Shown: piece after piece, positions 7,614-16,390 of the stretch
Layout: every line of letters starts with the position of its first letter
Numbering within the stretch: position 1 is the stretch's first letter
Assembly: GCF_009664365.1 (NCBI RefSeq)
Contig: NZ_CP044310.1
Coordinates: forward strand, 638,501 to 702,500
Source: Paenibacillus xylanilyticus
GTDB taxonomy: Bacteria > Bacillota > Bacilli > Paenibacillales > Paenibacillaceae
Direction of reading: 5' to 3'
DNA: 64,000 bases
The notes under the pieces: model-generated
Told to the model about the DNA's origin: nothing
Database searches by the model: none
The model's input: only the letters and a program-made list of their open reading frames with translations
Position numbers and translations under genes: made by a program

Positions 7614-9977
7614 ATGGGAACCGGTCAGGAACAGGTGAAACGGGAACTGCTGCTGGATGGATTGGATTGTGCCAATTGTGCGCTGAAGATTGAGAATGGT
7701 GTCAAAAAAATTAAAGGTATTACGGATTGCTCCGTTAATTTCGTAACCAAAACCCTGCTGGTGCATACAACTTCCGATATGGATGAGCACGTTATGGAAG
7801 AAGCGAAGCGTAAGGTCCTGCGGCTTGAGCCGCACATTCGCATCTCGGAAAAAGGGAGACCGCCGCTAGGCAATCAGGCTTCTGCCGGTCTGGGAAATCC
7901 ATTAGACGGCCAACTGCACACACATGCAGGTCATTCTCATGACCATGCTCATCATGAAGGGGCGCATCACCATAGCCATGGTCACGGTGCTCATCATCAT
8001 GCACATGATCATCACAGTCATGCCGGGCATGACCACGGTCATTCACATGATCATGATGCGCATGCCGGGCATTCACATGATCATGATGCGCATGCCGGGC
8101 ATTCGCACGAGCATGGTGCAGGACAGACGAAGGTGCTGCTTGCCCGGCTTGCTGCCGGCTCTGCCCTACTTGCTGCGGCCATCTGGTCCCCACTGGACGG
8201 ATGGGCACAGCTCGCTCTCTATATCGTTGCTTATCTGATTGCAGGAGGAGATATCGTTCTCCAGGCGTGCAAAAACATCATTCGTGGTCAGGTATTCGAC
8301 GAGTACTTCCTGATGTCGGTTGCAACGATTGGTGCTTTTGCCATTGGGGAGTATCCTGAAGGGGTAGCGGTTATGCTCTTCTATCAGCTTGGGGAGCTGT
8401 TTCAGGGAATGGCGGTTAACCGCTCTCGCAAGTCGATTCAGTCGCTTATGGACATTCGCCCGGACTATGCCAATATTCTGATCGGTTCTGGTGATGAGAC
8501 CAAGCGTGTCTCTCCGGAAGATGTGCGCATCGGTAATCATATCGTTGTCCGTGCGGGTGAGAAGGTTCCGCTGGATGGAATAGTGAAGGCTGGACATTCC
8601 ATGGTGGACACGTCCGCTCTTACAGGAGAATCCGTACCTCGGGAACTGGAGCCCGGAAGTGATGTACTCAGTGGTTTTGTGAATAAGAACGGTATGCTGA
8701 CGATTGAAGTGACCAAAACCTTCGGAGAATCGACGGTATCCAGGATTCTGGATCTGGTGCAGAACGCCAGCAGCCGCAAAGCAAAGACGGAACACTTCAT
8801 CAGTAAATTTGCCCGTTATTACACCCCGGTCGTCGTTATTCTTGCAGCGCTGATTGCGTTCGTACCACCGCTCGTGCTTAGTGACGCAGCATTTGCCGAA
8901 TGGATCTATCGTGCACTGGTCTTTCTGGTCATCTCCTGTCCATGCGCACTGGTGGTTTCCATTCCACTCGGATTCTTCGGCGGGATTGGGGCGGCATCCC
9001 GTAACGGGATTCTGGTGAAAGGCAGCAATTACCTTGAAGCATTGAATGATGTGAAAGTGGTTGTTTTTGATAAAACGGGTACACTAACCAAAGGTGTATT
9101 CAACGTAACGGCTATTTGTCCGGAAGGTGGACGTACAGAAGGTGAACTGATGGAACTCGCAGCGATCGCGGAGGCCCAATCGAATCACCCCATCGCCGAA
9201 TCCATTCGCTCAGCCTGGGCCAAAGATATCCGTACACAAGGTGTTGAAGGATATGACGAGGTTGCCGGACATGGGATCAGAGTCCGTGTGGATGGCCGTG
9301 AAGTGCTGGCAGGTAACGCCAAACTGATGGAACAGGCGGGTATTACTTATACCAAGCCAGAGACGGTAGGAACAGTGGTACACGTTGCTGAAGCAGGCGC
9401 TTATGCCGGCCATCTGATCATTGCGGATGAAGTGAAGGATGATGCTGCAGCAGCGATACAGGCACTGAAGACACTTGGCATCCGCAAAACGGTCATGCTC
9501 ACAGGCGATGCCAAAGCTGTTGGTGTTGCCGTAGGCCAGCAGCTGGGAGTCGATGAGGTATACGCTGAGCTTTTGCCGCAGCACAAAGTTGAACGGCTGG
9601 AAGAACTTGAAGCGGGCAAGTCTCCGAAGGAGAAAATGGTGTTTGTCGGGGATGGCATCAACGATACACCTGTGCTGGCTCGTGCGGATGTAGGTGTAGC
9701 CATGGGAGGACTCGGGTCTGATGCTGCCATCGAAGCCGCAGATGTGGTCATCATGACGGATGAACCATCCCGATTGGCAAGCGCCATCCGCATTGCGAAG
9801 CGGACACGAATGATTGTCTGGCAAAATATCGGTTTCGCCTTGGGTGTTAAAGTGATCTTCCTGCTGCTGGGAGTGTTCGGCATAGCCACCATGTGGGAAG
9901 CCGTTTTCTCCGATGTGGGTGTCACGGTTCTGGCCGTTCTGAACGCCATGCGGGTGCTGCGCGTGAAGAACATATAA
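7614..9977 (+). CDS. cadA: Heavy-metal P1B-type ATPase (Zn/Cd/Co efflux, CadA-like) with long His-rich segment
   Basis: 787 residues from ATG 7614, preceded by AAAGGGGAGAA. Order: HMA domain with GLDCANC (C19, C22); a segment of about 70 residues at roughly 102-169 made of His, Asp, Ala and Gly; membrane helices; TGESVP actuator motif; SCPCALV metal-site helix (CPC); DKTGTLTKG phosphorylation site; HP motif SNHPIA; GDGINDTPVLA. The CPC plus ...SIPLGFFGGIGAAS context is typical of Zn/Cd/Pb pumps rather than copper pumps. The His-rich segment includes a 30-bp exact tandem duplication at 8041-8100. It exports metal from the cytoplasm, controlled by the divergent CzrA-like sensor. Confidence 0.93.
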   Translation: MGTGQEQVKRELLLDGLDCANCALKIENGVKKIKGITDCSVNFVTKTLLVHTTSDMDEHVMEEAKRKVLRLEPHIRISEKGRPPLGNQASAGLGNPLDGQLHTHAGHSHDHAHHEGAHHHSHGHGAHHHAHDHHSHAGHDHGHSHDHDAHAGHSHDHDAHAGHSHEHGAGQTKVLLARLAAGSALLAAAIWSPLDGWAQLALYIVAYLIAGGDIVLQACKNIIRGQVFDEYFLMSVATIGAFAIGEYPEGVAVMLFYQLGELFQGMAVNRSRKSIQSLMDIRPDYANILIGSGDETKRVSPEDVRIGNHIVVRAGEKVPLDGIVKAGHSMVDTSALTGESVPRELEPGSDVLSGFVNKNGMLTIEVTKTFGESTVSRILDLVQNASSRKAKTEHFISKFARYYTPVVVILAALIAFVPPLVLSDAAFAEWIYRALVFLVISCPCALVVSIPLGFFGGIGAASRNGILVKGSNYLEALNDVKVVVFDKTGTLTKGVFNVTAICPEGGRTEGELMELAAIAEAQSNHPIAESIRSAWAKDIRTQGVEGYDEVAGHGIRVRVDGREVLAGNAKLMEQAGITYTKPETVGTVVHVAEAGAYAGHLIIADEVKDDAAAAIQALKTLGIRKTVMLTGDAKAVGVAVGQQLGVDEVYAELLPQHKVERLEELEAGKSPKEKMVFVGDGINDTPVLARADVGVAMGGLGSDAAIEAADVVIMTDEPSRLASAIRIAKRTRMIVWQNIGFALGVKVIFLLLGVFGIATMWEAVFSDVGVTVLAVLNAMRVLRVKNI
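8041..8100 (+). repeat. 30-bp exact tandem duplication in the His-rich coding segment
   Basis: Two identical 30-base units (8041-8070 and 8071-8100) encode HSHDHDAHAG twice and are followed by a diverged third unit. Such repeats change copy number easily by slippage, so the His count probably varies among strains. Confidence 0.9.
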
Positions 9978-9996
9978 GTTTTCGAAACGAACGACG

Positions 9997-10028
9997 CGGC
10001 TCTTCGTATATACGTAGAGCCGTTTTTT
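9997..10028 (+). terminator. Terminator after the ATPase
   Basis: CGGCTCT pairs with AGAGCCG around an inner CGTATATACG palindrome, followed by TTTTTT. Confidence 0.85.
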
Positions 10029-10084
10029 ATTTTTATGGCTGCAGGCATGTTAAGAGGTATGTTTGAAGAGAAGGGGAGAACAAT

Positions 10085-10447
10085 TTGGCAGGAGCAATTG
10101 TAGGGTTAATATGCGGAGTGTGCTATTTCGTGCTGGGGATAATGCTGTTCAAAAAACCGCCGAAAAAGATTAATGGCATATATGGTTATCGTACCCCGCG
10201 CGCCATGAGTGATCCTGAATTATGGGACGAAGCTCAGCGTTACAGCGCAAACCTGATGATGCAGTTTGGGGTCATTATTACGGTGTTTGGTATTCTTGGA
10301 TTCTGGTTTACCGATGTACAGGCACTCGTACTCAGTCTGTTTGCAGTTGCATTCTATACGTTCAGACTGTTTACAAAAGTAGAAGGGCGCTTAAAGGAAG
10401 TACAGCATGCTCAGAAGCGGAAGCAAAGCGAGCAAGGTGCATCATAG
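10085..10447 (+). CDS. SdpI/YhfL-family small membrane protein
   Basis: 120 residues starting at TTG, preceded by AGGGGAG at good spacing. Three hydrophobic segments and, between the first two, INGIYGYRTPRAMSDPELWDEAQ, the conserved loop of the SdpI family (G-x-RT-P...S-x-x-x-W). SdpI of Bacillus subtilis is the immunity protein and signal receptor for the SdpC toxin; most homologues such as this one are single genes with no toxin partner, and none is visible here. A compact terminator follows 33 bases after the stop. Confidence 0.8.
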   Translation: MAGAIVGLICGVCYFVLGIMLFKKPPKKINGIYGYRTPRAMSDPELWDEAQRYSANLMMQFGVIITVFGILGFWFTDVQALVLSLFAVAFYTFRLFTKVEGRLKEVQHAQKRKQSEQGAS

Positions 10448-10480
10448 AATCGTAGTTGGATGTAAATAAGAAGGAGCAGA

Positions 10481-10504
10481 AGATCCGCGAAAGCGGGTCT
10501 TTTT
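10481..10504 (+). terminator. Terminator after SdpI-like gene
   Basis: AGATCCGC-GAAA-GCGGGTCT hairpin (8-bp stem, GAAA tetraloop) followed by a T-run. Confidence 0.9.
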
Positions 10505-10545
10505 GTGTACATGGAGGTTCATGGCGTTGCTACAATTAAAATCTA

Positions 10546-10577
10546 ACGTTGACGTTAACGTTATAATTATATATAAT
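10546..10577 (+). promoter_or_regulatory. Promoter and operator of the MerR gene
   Basis: TTGACG (10549-10554), 17-base spacer and TATAAT (10572-10577). The sequence AACGTTGACGTTAACGTT contains the palindrome ACGTTAACGT plus a third ACGTT repeat overlapping the -35, a plausible autoregulatory MerR site. Confidence 0.65.
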
Positions 10578-10620
10578 TATGTACATAACATTATAGACAT
10601 ATAAAAGTGAGGTGAAGGAA

Positions 10621-11076
10621 ATGAGCTTGTATAAGATCGACGACGTAGCCAAGGAATGTGGTTTGACGAAGCGTACCATCCGGTATTACGAAGAGATTGG
10701 TGTCATGCCTTCACCTCAGCGGACGGACGGTGGCACGCGGCTGTATACGAGAGAGGATATCGACTATTTGAAAAAGGTCGTCCGTGCCAAGGAAGTGCTT
10801 GGCTTCTCTCTACAGGAACTGCATACGTATATCGCAATGGCTGATGTGCTGAATGAGCAGCGATTTGATTACCAGCAGACAACCGAAGTGAAGGATCGGA
10901 TTGAAAAACTCACGAGCATGGATGAAACGCTGGGTGGTCAACTACAGTTAATTGAACAGAAACTGCAGAGTATTCATGCCGTACAGGCAGAGCTGGAGGA
11001 ATTGCGAGAACGGGTGCAGAACGGGATTCAGCGATTACAGAAGAATGAAATTACGGAACATCCGGAAGACGGATAA
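10621..11076 (+). CDS. MerR-family transcriptional regulator
   Basis: 151 residues from ATG 10621 with GAGGTGA six bases upstream; an in-frame GTG at 10612 overlaps that ribosome site and is less likely. The N-terminal winged helix reads YKIDDVAKECGLTKRTIRYY...RTDGGTRLYTREDIDYL, followed by a long coiled-coil dimerisation helix (residues about 75-150) without an effector domain or cysteines. It therefore resembles small MerR regulators of drug or stress genes rather than metal sensors. The MFS transporter immediately downstream, which has its own promoter-like region with an inverted repeat, is the obvious candidate target. Confidence 0.87.
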   Translation: MSLYKIDDVAKECGLTKRTIRYYEEIGVMPSPQRTDGGTRLYTREDIDYLKKVVRAKEVLGFSLQELHTYIAMADVLNEQRFDYQQTTEVKDRIEKLTSMDETLGGQLQLIEQKLQSIHAVQAELEELRERVQNGIQRLQKNEITEHPEDG

Positions 11077-11166
11077 GCAAGAGAGTGATCTATAATTCCA
11101 TAAAAACGAAATCGTGCAAGCACCGGGAATCCGGTGTCATTTTGTGCCGTTTTGTTTCATTTTCTT

Positions 11167-11200
11167 TTGAAAATGATATGAAATTTTCATGTATTACAAT
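11167..11200 (+). promoter_or_regulatory. Inverted repeat in the MFS promoter region
   Basis: TGAAAAT and ATTTTCA form a perfect 7-bp inverted repeat with an 8-base centre (11168-11189). It overlaps TTGAAA (11167-11172) and precedes TATTAC at a 19-base spacing, or TACAAT at 22. A 19-base spacer with dyad symmetry is the MerR-activated promoter layout; the half-sites also resemble a Fur box. Both readings are inference. Confidence 0.5.
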
Positions 11201-11233
11201 CAGATTTCAATTCATAACCAGGAGGTATCATGT

Positions 11234-12451
11234 ATGAAAAGAGAACCATCATTACCTGACGAACTGCCGTCATCACGCGGAGGATTACTGTCCCAACCAC
11301 GGGCGGTATGGGCTGTCGCCTTCGCGTGTATCATTTCATTTATGGGACTGGGATTGGTTGACCCCATCCTGCCTGCCATTGCGGATCAGCTGCATGCATC
11401 CAAAAGCCAGGTTTCCCTGCTCTTCACGAGTTATAACGCCGTAACGGGGATTGCCATGCTGATTACTGGCGTTGTTTCCAGCCGGATCGGTGTCAAATGG
11501 ACGCTGCTTAGCGGGATTTTGCTAATTGTCGTCTTCTCTGCTCTGGGCGGAACATCAGATACGGTTGGTGCCCTGGTAGGTTACCGCGGAGGCTGGGGGC
11601 TAGGTAATGCCTTGTTTATCGCTACAGCGTTATCGGCAATTGTTGGTCTATCCACTTCGGGGACAGCCAAAGCGATTATTTTGTACGAAGCCGCGCTGGG
11701 TCTTGGGATTGCCGTAGGTCCACTGCTTGGTGGTGAGCTTGGTTCCATTTCATGGCGTGGTCCATTCTTCGGCGTTGCCGTCCTGATGATGATTGCCTTT
11801 ATCAGCATTACGTTTATGCTGCCTAAAATGGCCAAGCCGAAAACACGCAGTTCCTTGTCCGATCCGTTCAAGGCACTGGGGTATTCATCCCTGAAAACAT
11901 TGGCTATTACAGCCTTTCTGTATAACTTTGGTTTCTTCACGTTGATGGCTTACTCACCTTATGTCATGAATCTGGATGAGCACGGACTTGGTTATGTGTT
12001 CTTCGGCTGGGGCCTCATGCTTGCGATAACGTCTGTATTCGTGGCACCAAGACTGCAGCGTCGATTCGGCTCCGTTCCTTCCATGAGTGTGATGCTGACC
12101 CTGTTTGCGATTGACCTCATTGTTATGGCCGTAGGTACAGTAATGGGATCGTCCACAACGGTCATTGTTGCTGTTATCGTTGCCGGGATCTTCCTTGGTA
12201 TCAACAACACATTGATTACGACGGCTGTTATGGAGGCTGCTCCGGTTGAACGTTCGGTTGCTTCGGCAGCTTACAGCTTCGTACGTTTCCTTGGCGGTGC
12301 GCTGGCACCTTGGCTTGCAGGTAAATTATCGGAATGGTTCCTGCCGGAAACACCGTTTTATTTTGGCGCATTGATGGTATTGGTTGGTGTCGTGGTTCTG
12401 CTTGTACGCCGTAGACATCTGCGTGATATCGATGCAGCAATTACACATTAA
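11234..12451 (+). CDS. MFS transporter, 12-TM drug:H+ antiporter type
   Basis: 405 residues from ATG 11234, preceded by AGGAGGT. About 12 membrane helices; FMGLGLVDPILPAIADQL in helix 1 and ALGLGIAVGPLLGGELG (motif C, antiporter signature) in helix 5. The basic loop of motif A is weak (VSSRIGVKWTLL). It is a probable proton-coupled exporter of drugs or other small molecules. It lies directly after a MerR regulator and overlaps or abuts the universal stress protein gene downstream, so the two are likely cotranscribed. Confidence 0.87.
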   Translation: MKREPSLPDELPSSRGGLLSQPRAVWAVAFACIISFMGLGLVDPILPAIADQLHASKSQVSLLFTSYNAVTGIAMLITGVVSSRIGVKWTLLSGILLIVVFSALGGTSDTVGALVGYRGGWGLGNALFIATALSAIVGLSTSGTAKAIILYEAALGLGIAVGPLLGGELGSISWRGPFFGVAVLMMIAFISITFMLPKMAKPKTRSSLSDPFKALGYSSLKTLAITAFLYNFGFFTLMAYSPYVMNLDEHGLGYVFFGWGLMLAITSVFVAPRLQRRFGSVPSMSVMLTLFAIDLIVMAVGTVMGSSTTVIVAVIVAGIFLGINNTLITTAVMEAAPVERSVASAAYSFVRFLGGALAPWLAGKLSEWFLPETPFYFGALMVLVGVVVLLVRRRHLRDIDAAITH

Positions 12452-12468
12452 TGGATGGGGGAATTGAA

Positions 12469-12891
12469 ATGCTGGAACGAATCGTAGTGGCTGTTGATGG
12501 GTCGGATCATGCGCATAAAGCATTGGAAACAGCTGTTGACTTGGCTGAAAGTTTGAAGCATCCTGCCAGATTGATTATTGTGCATGTGAATCCTTCCGTA
12601 TCATTGAATGAACCAGCTCTGGGAGTAGACCTCGAAGCACGAATTGCGGAAGAAGGACAGCATATTATTGCACCGGTAGAACAGCTGTTGTCCGGACGTT
12701 CTATCCCTTATGAGACACTGCTGATTGCCGGGGACCCGGTAAACGAGATCTGCCGAGTGTCGCAAGAGAGAGAGTGCAGCCTCATTGTAATGGGTACGGG
12801 CGGCAAAAGCGTACTGGCCGAAATTGTCGTTGGCAGTGTCAGCCACGGTGTATTGAAACATGCAGAATGCCCGGTCTTAACGGTGAAATAG
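12469..12891 (+). CDS. Universal stress protein (UspA) family
   Basis: 140 residues from ATG 12469 (GGGGGA upstream). A start at 12451 overlapping the MFS stop codon is possible but has no ribosome site. Single Usp domain: IVVAVDGSDHAHKALE at the N-terminus and the ATP-binding G-x2-G-x9-G-S/T type motif GTGGKSVLAEIVVGSVSHGV at the C-terminus, so this is an ATP-binding member. Cytoplasmic; function generally stress survival. Its tight spacing after the MFS gene suggests an operon. Confidence 0.9.
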   Translation: MLERIVVAVDGSDHAHKALETAVDLAESLKHPARLIIVHVNPSVSLNEPALGVDLEARIAEEGQHIIAPVEQLLSGRSIPYETLLIAGDPVNEICRVSQERECSLIVMGTGGKSVLAEIVVGSVSHGVLKHAECPVLTVK

Positions 12892-13045
12892 GACTCTGCC
12901 ATCATTAAGGTTGGGTTGAAGATACTGCTGTGGTGTATAAATAGATAAAGGATAACTGCGATCACAAGGTTGTTCTGTCATGGACTTGACCCACTATAAC
13001 TATTTAGGTCAGACCTGCAGCATTGATGGATTGGAGGATTCAATA

Positions 13046-14470
13046 ATGAAAAAACAACATCTCTTTATCGGTGGTAAACCCACGGAATCCGTAGAATATA
13101 AAGCACTTCAGGCACCCTATTCCGGAGAAACATTGGCGGAAGTGTCTACCGCTTCAGCGGAGGAGGCAGAAGCAGCCATAACAGCTGCCGTTAAGGCTGG
13201 CAAGGAGATGCGCAGCATGCCTGCTCACCGGCGTGCAGACATCCTGTACAAGCTCTCCGCCCTGCTGGAAGAGCGGAAGGAAGAGGCAGCACGAGTGATT
13301 GCGCTGGAAGCGGCCAAACCAATCACGGCTGCGCTTGCGGAAGTGGATCGTACGGTGGAAACGTACCGTTTTGCCGCAGAAGAAGCGAAGCGGCTCACAG
13401 GGGAGACCGTTCCCCTGGATGCAGCCAAGGGCGGCGAAGGGCGCATCGGATATACCATGCGACAGCCTCTGGGTGTCATCGGGGCAATTACGCCGTTTAA
13501 TTTTCCGATGAATTTGGTGGCACACAAGGTTGGACCTGCACTTGCAGCAGGTAATACCATTGTTCTGAAACCAGCTGAGCAGACACCGTTGTCTGCCTAC
13601 TATATTGCGAACCTGCTTCAGGAAGCCGGGTTGCCGGATGGTGCATTAAACGTGGTAAGCGGGGAAGGCAAAACGATTGGTGATGTGCTCGTATCCGATC
13701 CGCGCGTAGCCCATATTACATTTACGGGCAGCCCAGCGGTAGGTACTAGCATTCGCAGTCAGGCAGGATTGAAACGGGTAACGCTGGAACTTGGATCAAA
13801 TGCAGCTGTCATTGTGGATCAGGATGCAGATCTGGACAAAGTCGTGCCAAGATGTGTGACAGGTGCTTTTACGTATCAGGGTCAGGTATGCATTTCATTG
13901 CAGCGCATTTACGTACACAGTGCTATCGCAGACGAATTCATACGCCGCTTCGCGGAAGCCGCGAAGCAAGTCGTGACAGGAGATCCGCTGAACCCGGATA
14001 CGGTTGTTTCGGCACTCATTACAGCCAAAGACGTCCAGCGGACACTGGAATGGATCGAAGAGGCAAAACAGGCAGGAGCTACGGTCGCCGCAGGAGGAGA
14101 GGCCGAAGGGGGCGTGCTGCGTCCAACCGTACTCGTTAACGTGCCGCGTGATGCCAAGGTGTCGTGCCAGGAAGTTTTTGCACCGATTGTTGTTATTAAT
14201 ACGGTGAATTCGGTCCAAGAAGGCATTGATCACGTGAATGATTCCATCTATGGGCTTCAGGCGGGTATTTTCACGAACAATATCCATACTGCACTGCATG
14301 CAGCTGATCATATCGAGGCTGGAGGAGTCATGATTAACGACATTCCTACGTTCCGGGTGGATCACATGCCATACGGTGGTGTGAAGCAGAGCGGTATGGG
14401 ACGTGAAGGTGTCAAATACGCCGTTGAAGAAATGACAGAACTCAAATTTGTCATGTTCAATAAAAATTAA
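13046..14470 (+). CDS. Aldehyde dehydrogenase, NAD(P)-dependent
   Basis: 474 residues from ATG 13046, preceded by TTGGAGG; an upstream in-frame start at 12980 is unsupported. Catalytic set present: N152 in TPFNFPMNL, E248 in LELGSNAA, C282 in GQVCISLQR, and the cofactor loop FTGSPAVG near residue 227. Length and motifs fit the non-acylating ALDH family close to lactaldehyde, succinate-semialdehyde or GapN-like enzymes; the exact substrate is not decided by sequence. It is a single gene, with its own terminator. Confidence 0.9.
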   Translation: MKKQHLFIGGKPTESVEYKALQAPYSGETLAEVSTASAEEAEAAITAAVKAGKEMRSMPAHRRADILYKLSALLEERKEEAARVIALEAAKPITAALAEVDRTVETYRFAAEEAKRLTGETVPLDAAKGGEGRIGYTMRQPLGVIGAITPFNFPMNLVAHKVGPALAAGNTIVLKPAEQTPLSAYYIANLLQEAGLPDGALNVVSGEGKTIGDVLVSDPRVAHITFTGSPAVGTSIRSQAGLKRVTLELGSNAAVIVDQDADLDKVVPRCVTGAFTYQGQVCISLQRIYVHSAIADEFIRRFAEAAKQVVTGDPLNPDTVVSALITAKDVQRTLEWIEEAKQAGATVAAGGEAEGGVLRPTVLVNVPRDAKVSCQEVFAPIVVINTVNSVQEGIDHVNDSIYGLQAGIFTNNIHTALHAADHIEAGGVMINDIPTFRVDHMPYGGVKQSGMGREGVKYAVEEMTELKFVMFNKN

Positions 14471-14522
14471 GGATGCTTGCAAACAGGCTGTTTTGCCCTG
14501 TCTAACATGAAGTAATAATAAG

Positions 14523-14557
14523 GTCCTGCACCCAATGTAGTTGGTGCGGGACTTTTT
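14523..14557 (+). terminator. Terminator after aldehyde dehydrogenase
   Basis: GTCCTGCACC pairs with GGTGCGGGAC (one wobble), followed by TTTTTCTT. Confidence 0.88.
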
Positions 14558-14764
14558 CTTATATCAATCCATAGGAAATCGTGAAAACACTTTCGATTTC
14601 CCTTCTGACCCCCGGTTCACATCCCATCAGGCGGGTATAAATATTTTACATACCGCAAAACAATCGATTAATTGTTGTTCCAATCTTGTACCTAACGTAA
14701 TCAACATAAAAAGCAGTATGAATAAGCCTGAATCATCATGCAGTGTAGACAGGAGGTGTTGCGA

Positions 14765-15556
14765 ATGGCATATACCATGGCGGACGTATCCGGCATGTCC
14801 GGTATCAGTCTGATTGAATTGAGCCAATATGTGAAATCAGGTTGGCTAACACCTGCATTTGCAGGTAGAGACCAAAATGAAGTTTATTATGAGAAACCGG
14901 AGCTGTTGAAGCTCCAGCAGATTTTGTTCTGTAAGGAGCTGGGAGTGGAGCAGGAAGAGATCGGCTCCATGCTGCAGGAAGATCATCGTGATATCATTCA
15001 TATGATGCAGCAGCAGCGCATTCAGCTGCTTGAGAAAGCATTGCATTTGCATGGCTTGATCCAGACTCTGGACAAAACCATTTCCCATTTGCAGGGAGAA
15101 TATGAGCTTGAGGTTCGTGAGTTGTATCAAGGTTTTGTCAAAAAAGGGCATCACAATATGCTGCCTGATTCAACGGAGGCACCGAACCATGAACCGGTCA
15201 TAACGAATAACTGGCATCCAGCACAATCTGAACCAGCCATATCTTATGACGGGGAACTCAAAACCAAAGAAGATTACCTGGATTCCCAGGAAAAAATAGA
15301 CCGAATCAACCGGGACCTGCAGCGGGCGATCGAAGATGGCCTTACACCTGAATCCCCGGAAGTTCAGCACATCATTGGCAGACATCTCGAATGGGTCAAG
15401 GATTACTACACGCCTACTGCGGAAATCTATCGTGATTTGGGCAATCTGTATGTGGAGCATCAAAATTTCCGCCAAATGTACGACGGTTATCATCCGAAGC
15501 TGGCTGAATTTTTGCGAGACGGCATGATGATCAAAGCGGAACAGGAATTGGCCTAG
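14765..15556 (+). CDS. MerR-family regulator with TipAS effector-binding domain
   Basis: 264 residues from ATG 14765, preceded by AGGAGGTG. The N-terminal MerR part (residues about 1-70) is divergent: it begins MAYTMADVSGMSGISLIELSQY. A coiled coil follows to about 130. The C-terminal part (about 160-264) has the TipAS pattern: VQHIIGRHLEWVKDYYTPT, IYRDLGNLYVEHQNFRQMYD, then LAEFLRDGM. TipAS domains (TipAL of Streptomyces, Mta of Bacillus) bind hydrophobic antibiotics, sometimes covalently, and activate multidrug pumps. The gene is monocistronic, with its own terminator; which pump it controls is not evident, but three MFS pumps lie within 6 kb. Confidence 0.85.
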   Translation: MAYTMADVSGMSGISLIELSQYVKSGWLTPAFAGRDQNEVYYEKPELLKLQQILFCKELGVEQEEIGSMLQEDHRDIIHMMQQQRIQLLEKALHLHGLIQTLDKTISHLQGEYELEVRELYQGFVKKGHHNMLPDSTEAPNHEPVITNNWHPAQSEPAISYDGELKTKEDYLDSQEKIDRINRDLQRAIEDGLTPESPEVQHIIGRHLEWVKDYYTPTAEIYRDLGNLYVEHQNFRQMYDGYHPKLAEFLRDGMMIKAEQELA

Positions 15557-15605
15557 ATGCATAGAGTAACCATGGGCGAGCAGAACATGGATGTAAAGGC
15601 ATAAA

Positions 15606-15643
15606 CCAAAAAGCACAGACCACTAATGGTCTGTGCTTTTTGG
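15606..15643. terminator. Bidirectional terminator
   Basis: A 17-bp perfect stem (CCAAAAAGCACAGACCA and complement) with loop CTAA between convergent genes, giving T-runs in both directions. Confidence 0.92.
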
Positions 15644-15712
15644 CTATCTTCAGTACGTATTGCTGTAACGACCTGCTTATTATAGGTACAATGACCTTCG
15701 GCAGAACCGTGA

Positions 15713-16192
15713 TTACAGCTGCTCTGTGAGCAGTTTGACGGCCTGTTCCAGGAAAATACGATCTTCGTCGTCAAAACGGTTTTTGATCGGGCTGTCGATA
15801 TCGAGCACCCCGTATAATTCGCCGTCTTTGATAATGGGCACGACAATCTCACTGTTCGATGCGGCATCGCAGGCGATATGACCTGGAAAAGCATGAACAT
15901 CGTCAACAACGAGTGTACGTCGTTCCGCCGCAGATGTGCCGCATACCCCGCGTCCGAGCGGAATACGGATGCAGGCAGGCAGCCCTTGGAATGGACCAAG
16001 AACAAGTTCTTTGCCATCATACAGGTAGAATCCGACCCAATTGGTATCGGTTAAAAATACATTGAGCAGCGCCGCAGCGTTTGCCAGATTGGCAATGGCG
16101 CTTGGTTCATCGCGGATCAGAGCACTTAACTGTCCCAGGACGGCGGTGTGCTGCTCGCTTCGTGTTCCTTCATAGGAAACAGCTTGAAACAT
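15713..16192 (-). CDS. msrC: Free methionine-(R)-sulfoxide reductase (GAF-domain fRMsr)
   Basis: 159 residues, a single GAF domain. Three cysteines C74, C84 and C108 lie in ACIRIPLGRGVCGTSA and FPGHIACDAASNSE; their spacing of 10 and 24 equals that of the Escherichia coli enzyme (C84, C94, C118), where they do the thioredoxin-linked catalysis. It reduces free methionine-R-sulfoxide in the cytoplasm and so belongs to oxidative-damage repair. The start is supported by GGGAGGGTGA upstream on this strand. The gene converges with the TipAS regulator. Confidence 0.9.
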   Translation of the reverse strand: MFQAVSYEGTRSEQHTAVLGQLSALIRDEPSAIANLANAAALLNVFLTDTNWVGFYLYDGKELVLGPFQGLPACIRIPLGRGVCGTSAAERRTLVVDDVHAFPGHIACDAASNSEIVVPIIKDGELYGVLDIDSPIKNRFDDEDRIFLEQAVKLLTEQL

Positions 16193-16390
16193 GGTGAATC
16201 ACCCTCCCGAGCAAAGATGGTACTTATTTTCAAGATAGTGCAGTGCTTGCCTTTAGTCAAGCGGAGGATTTCGGTAGAATGTTGATTAAGAAGGGAAAAC
16301 CCCTGTAAATTCATCCTGTTTCTCAGCTTCTCGCACGGGGTAATTACTTAGCAATCACGGAGGGCTATAACCCTGGAAGGAGTTTGGATT

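Noticed and set aside
7792-8208. His-rich minus-strand frame opposite the ATPase
   Set aside because: Antisense of the His-rich repeat; arises from codon composition.
14541-14764. Plus-strand frame between aldehyde dehydrogenase and TipAS regulator
   Set aside because: Begins inside the terminator stem, has no ribosome site and overlaps the regulator start.
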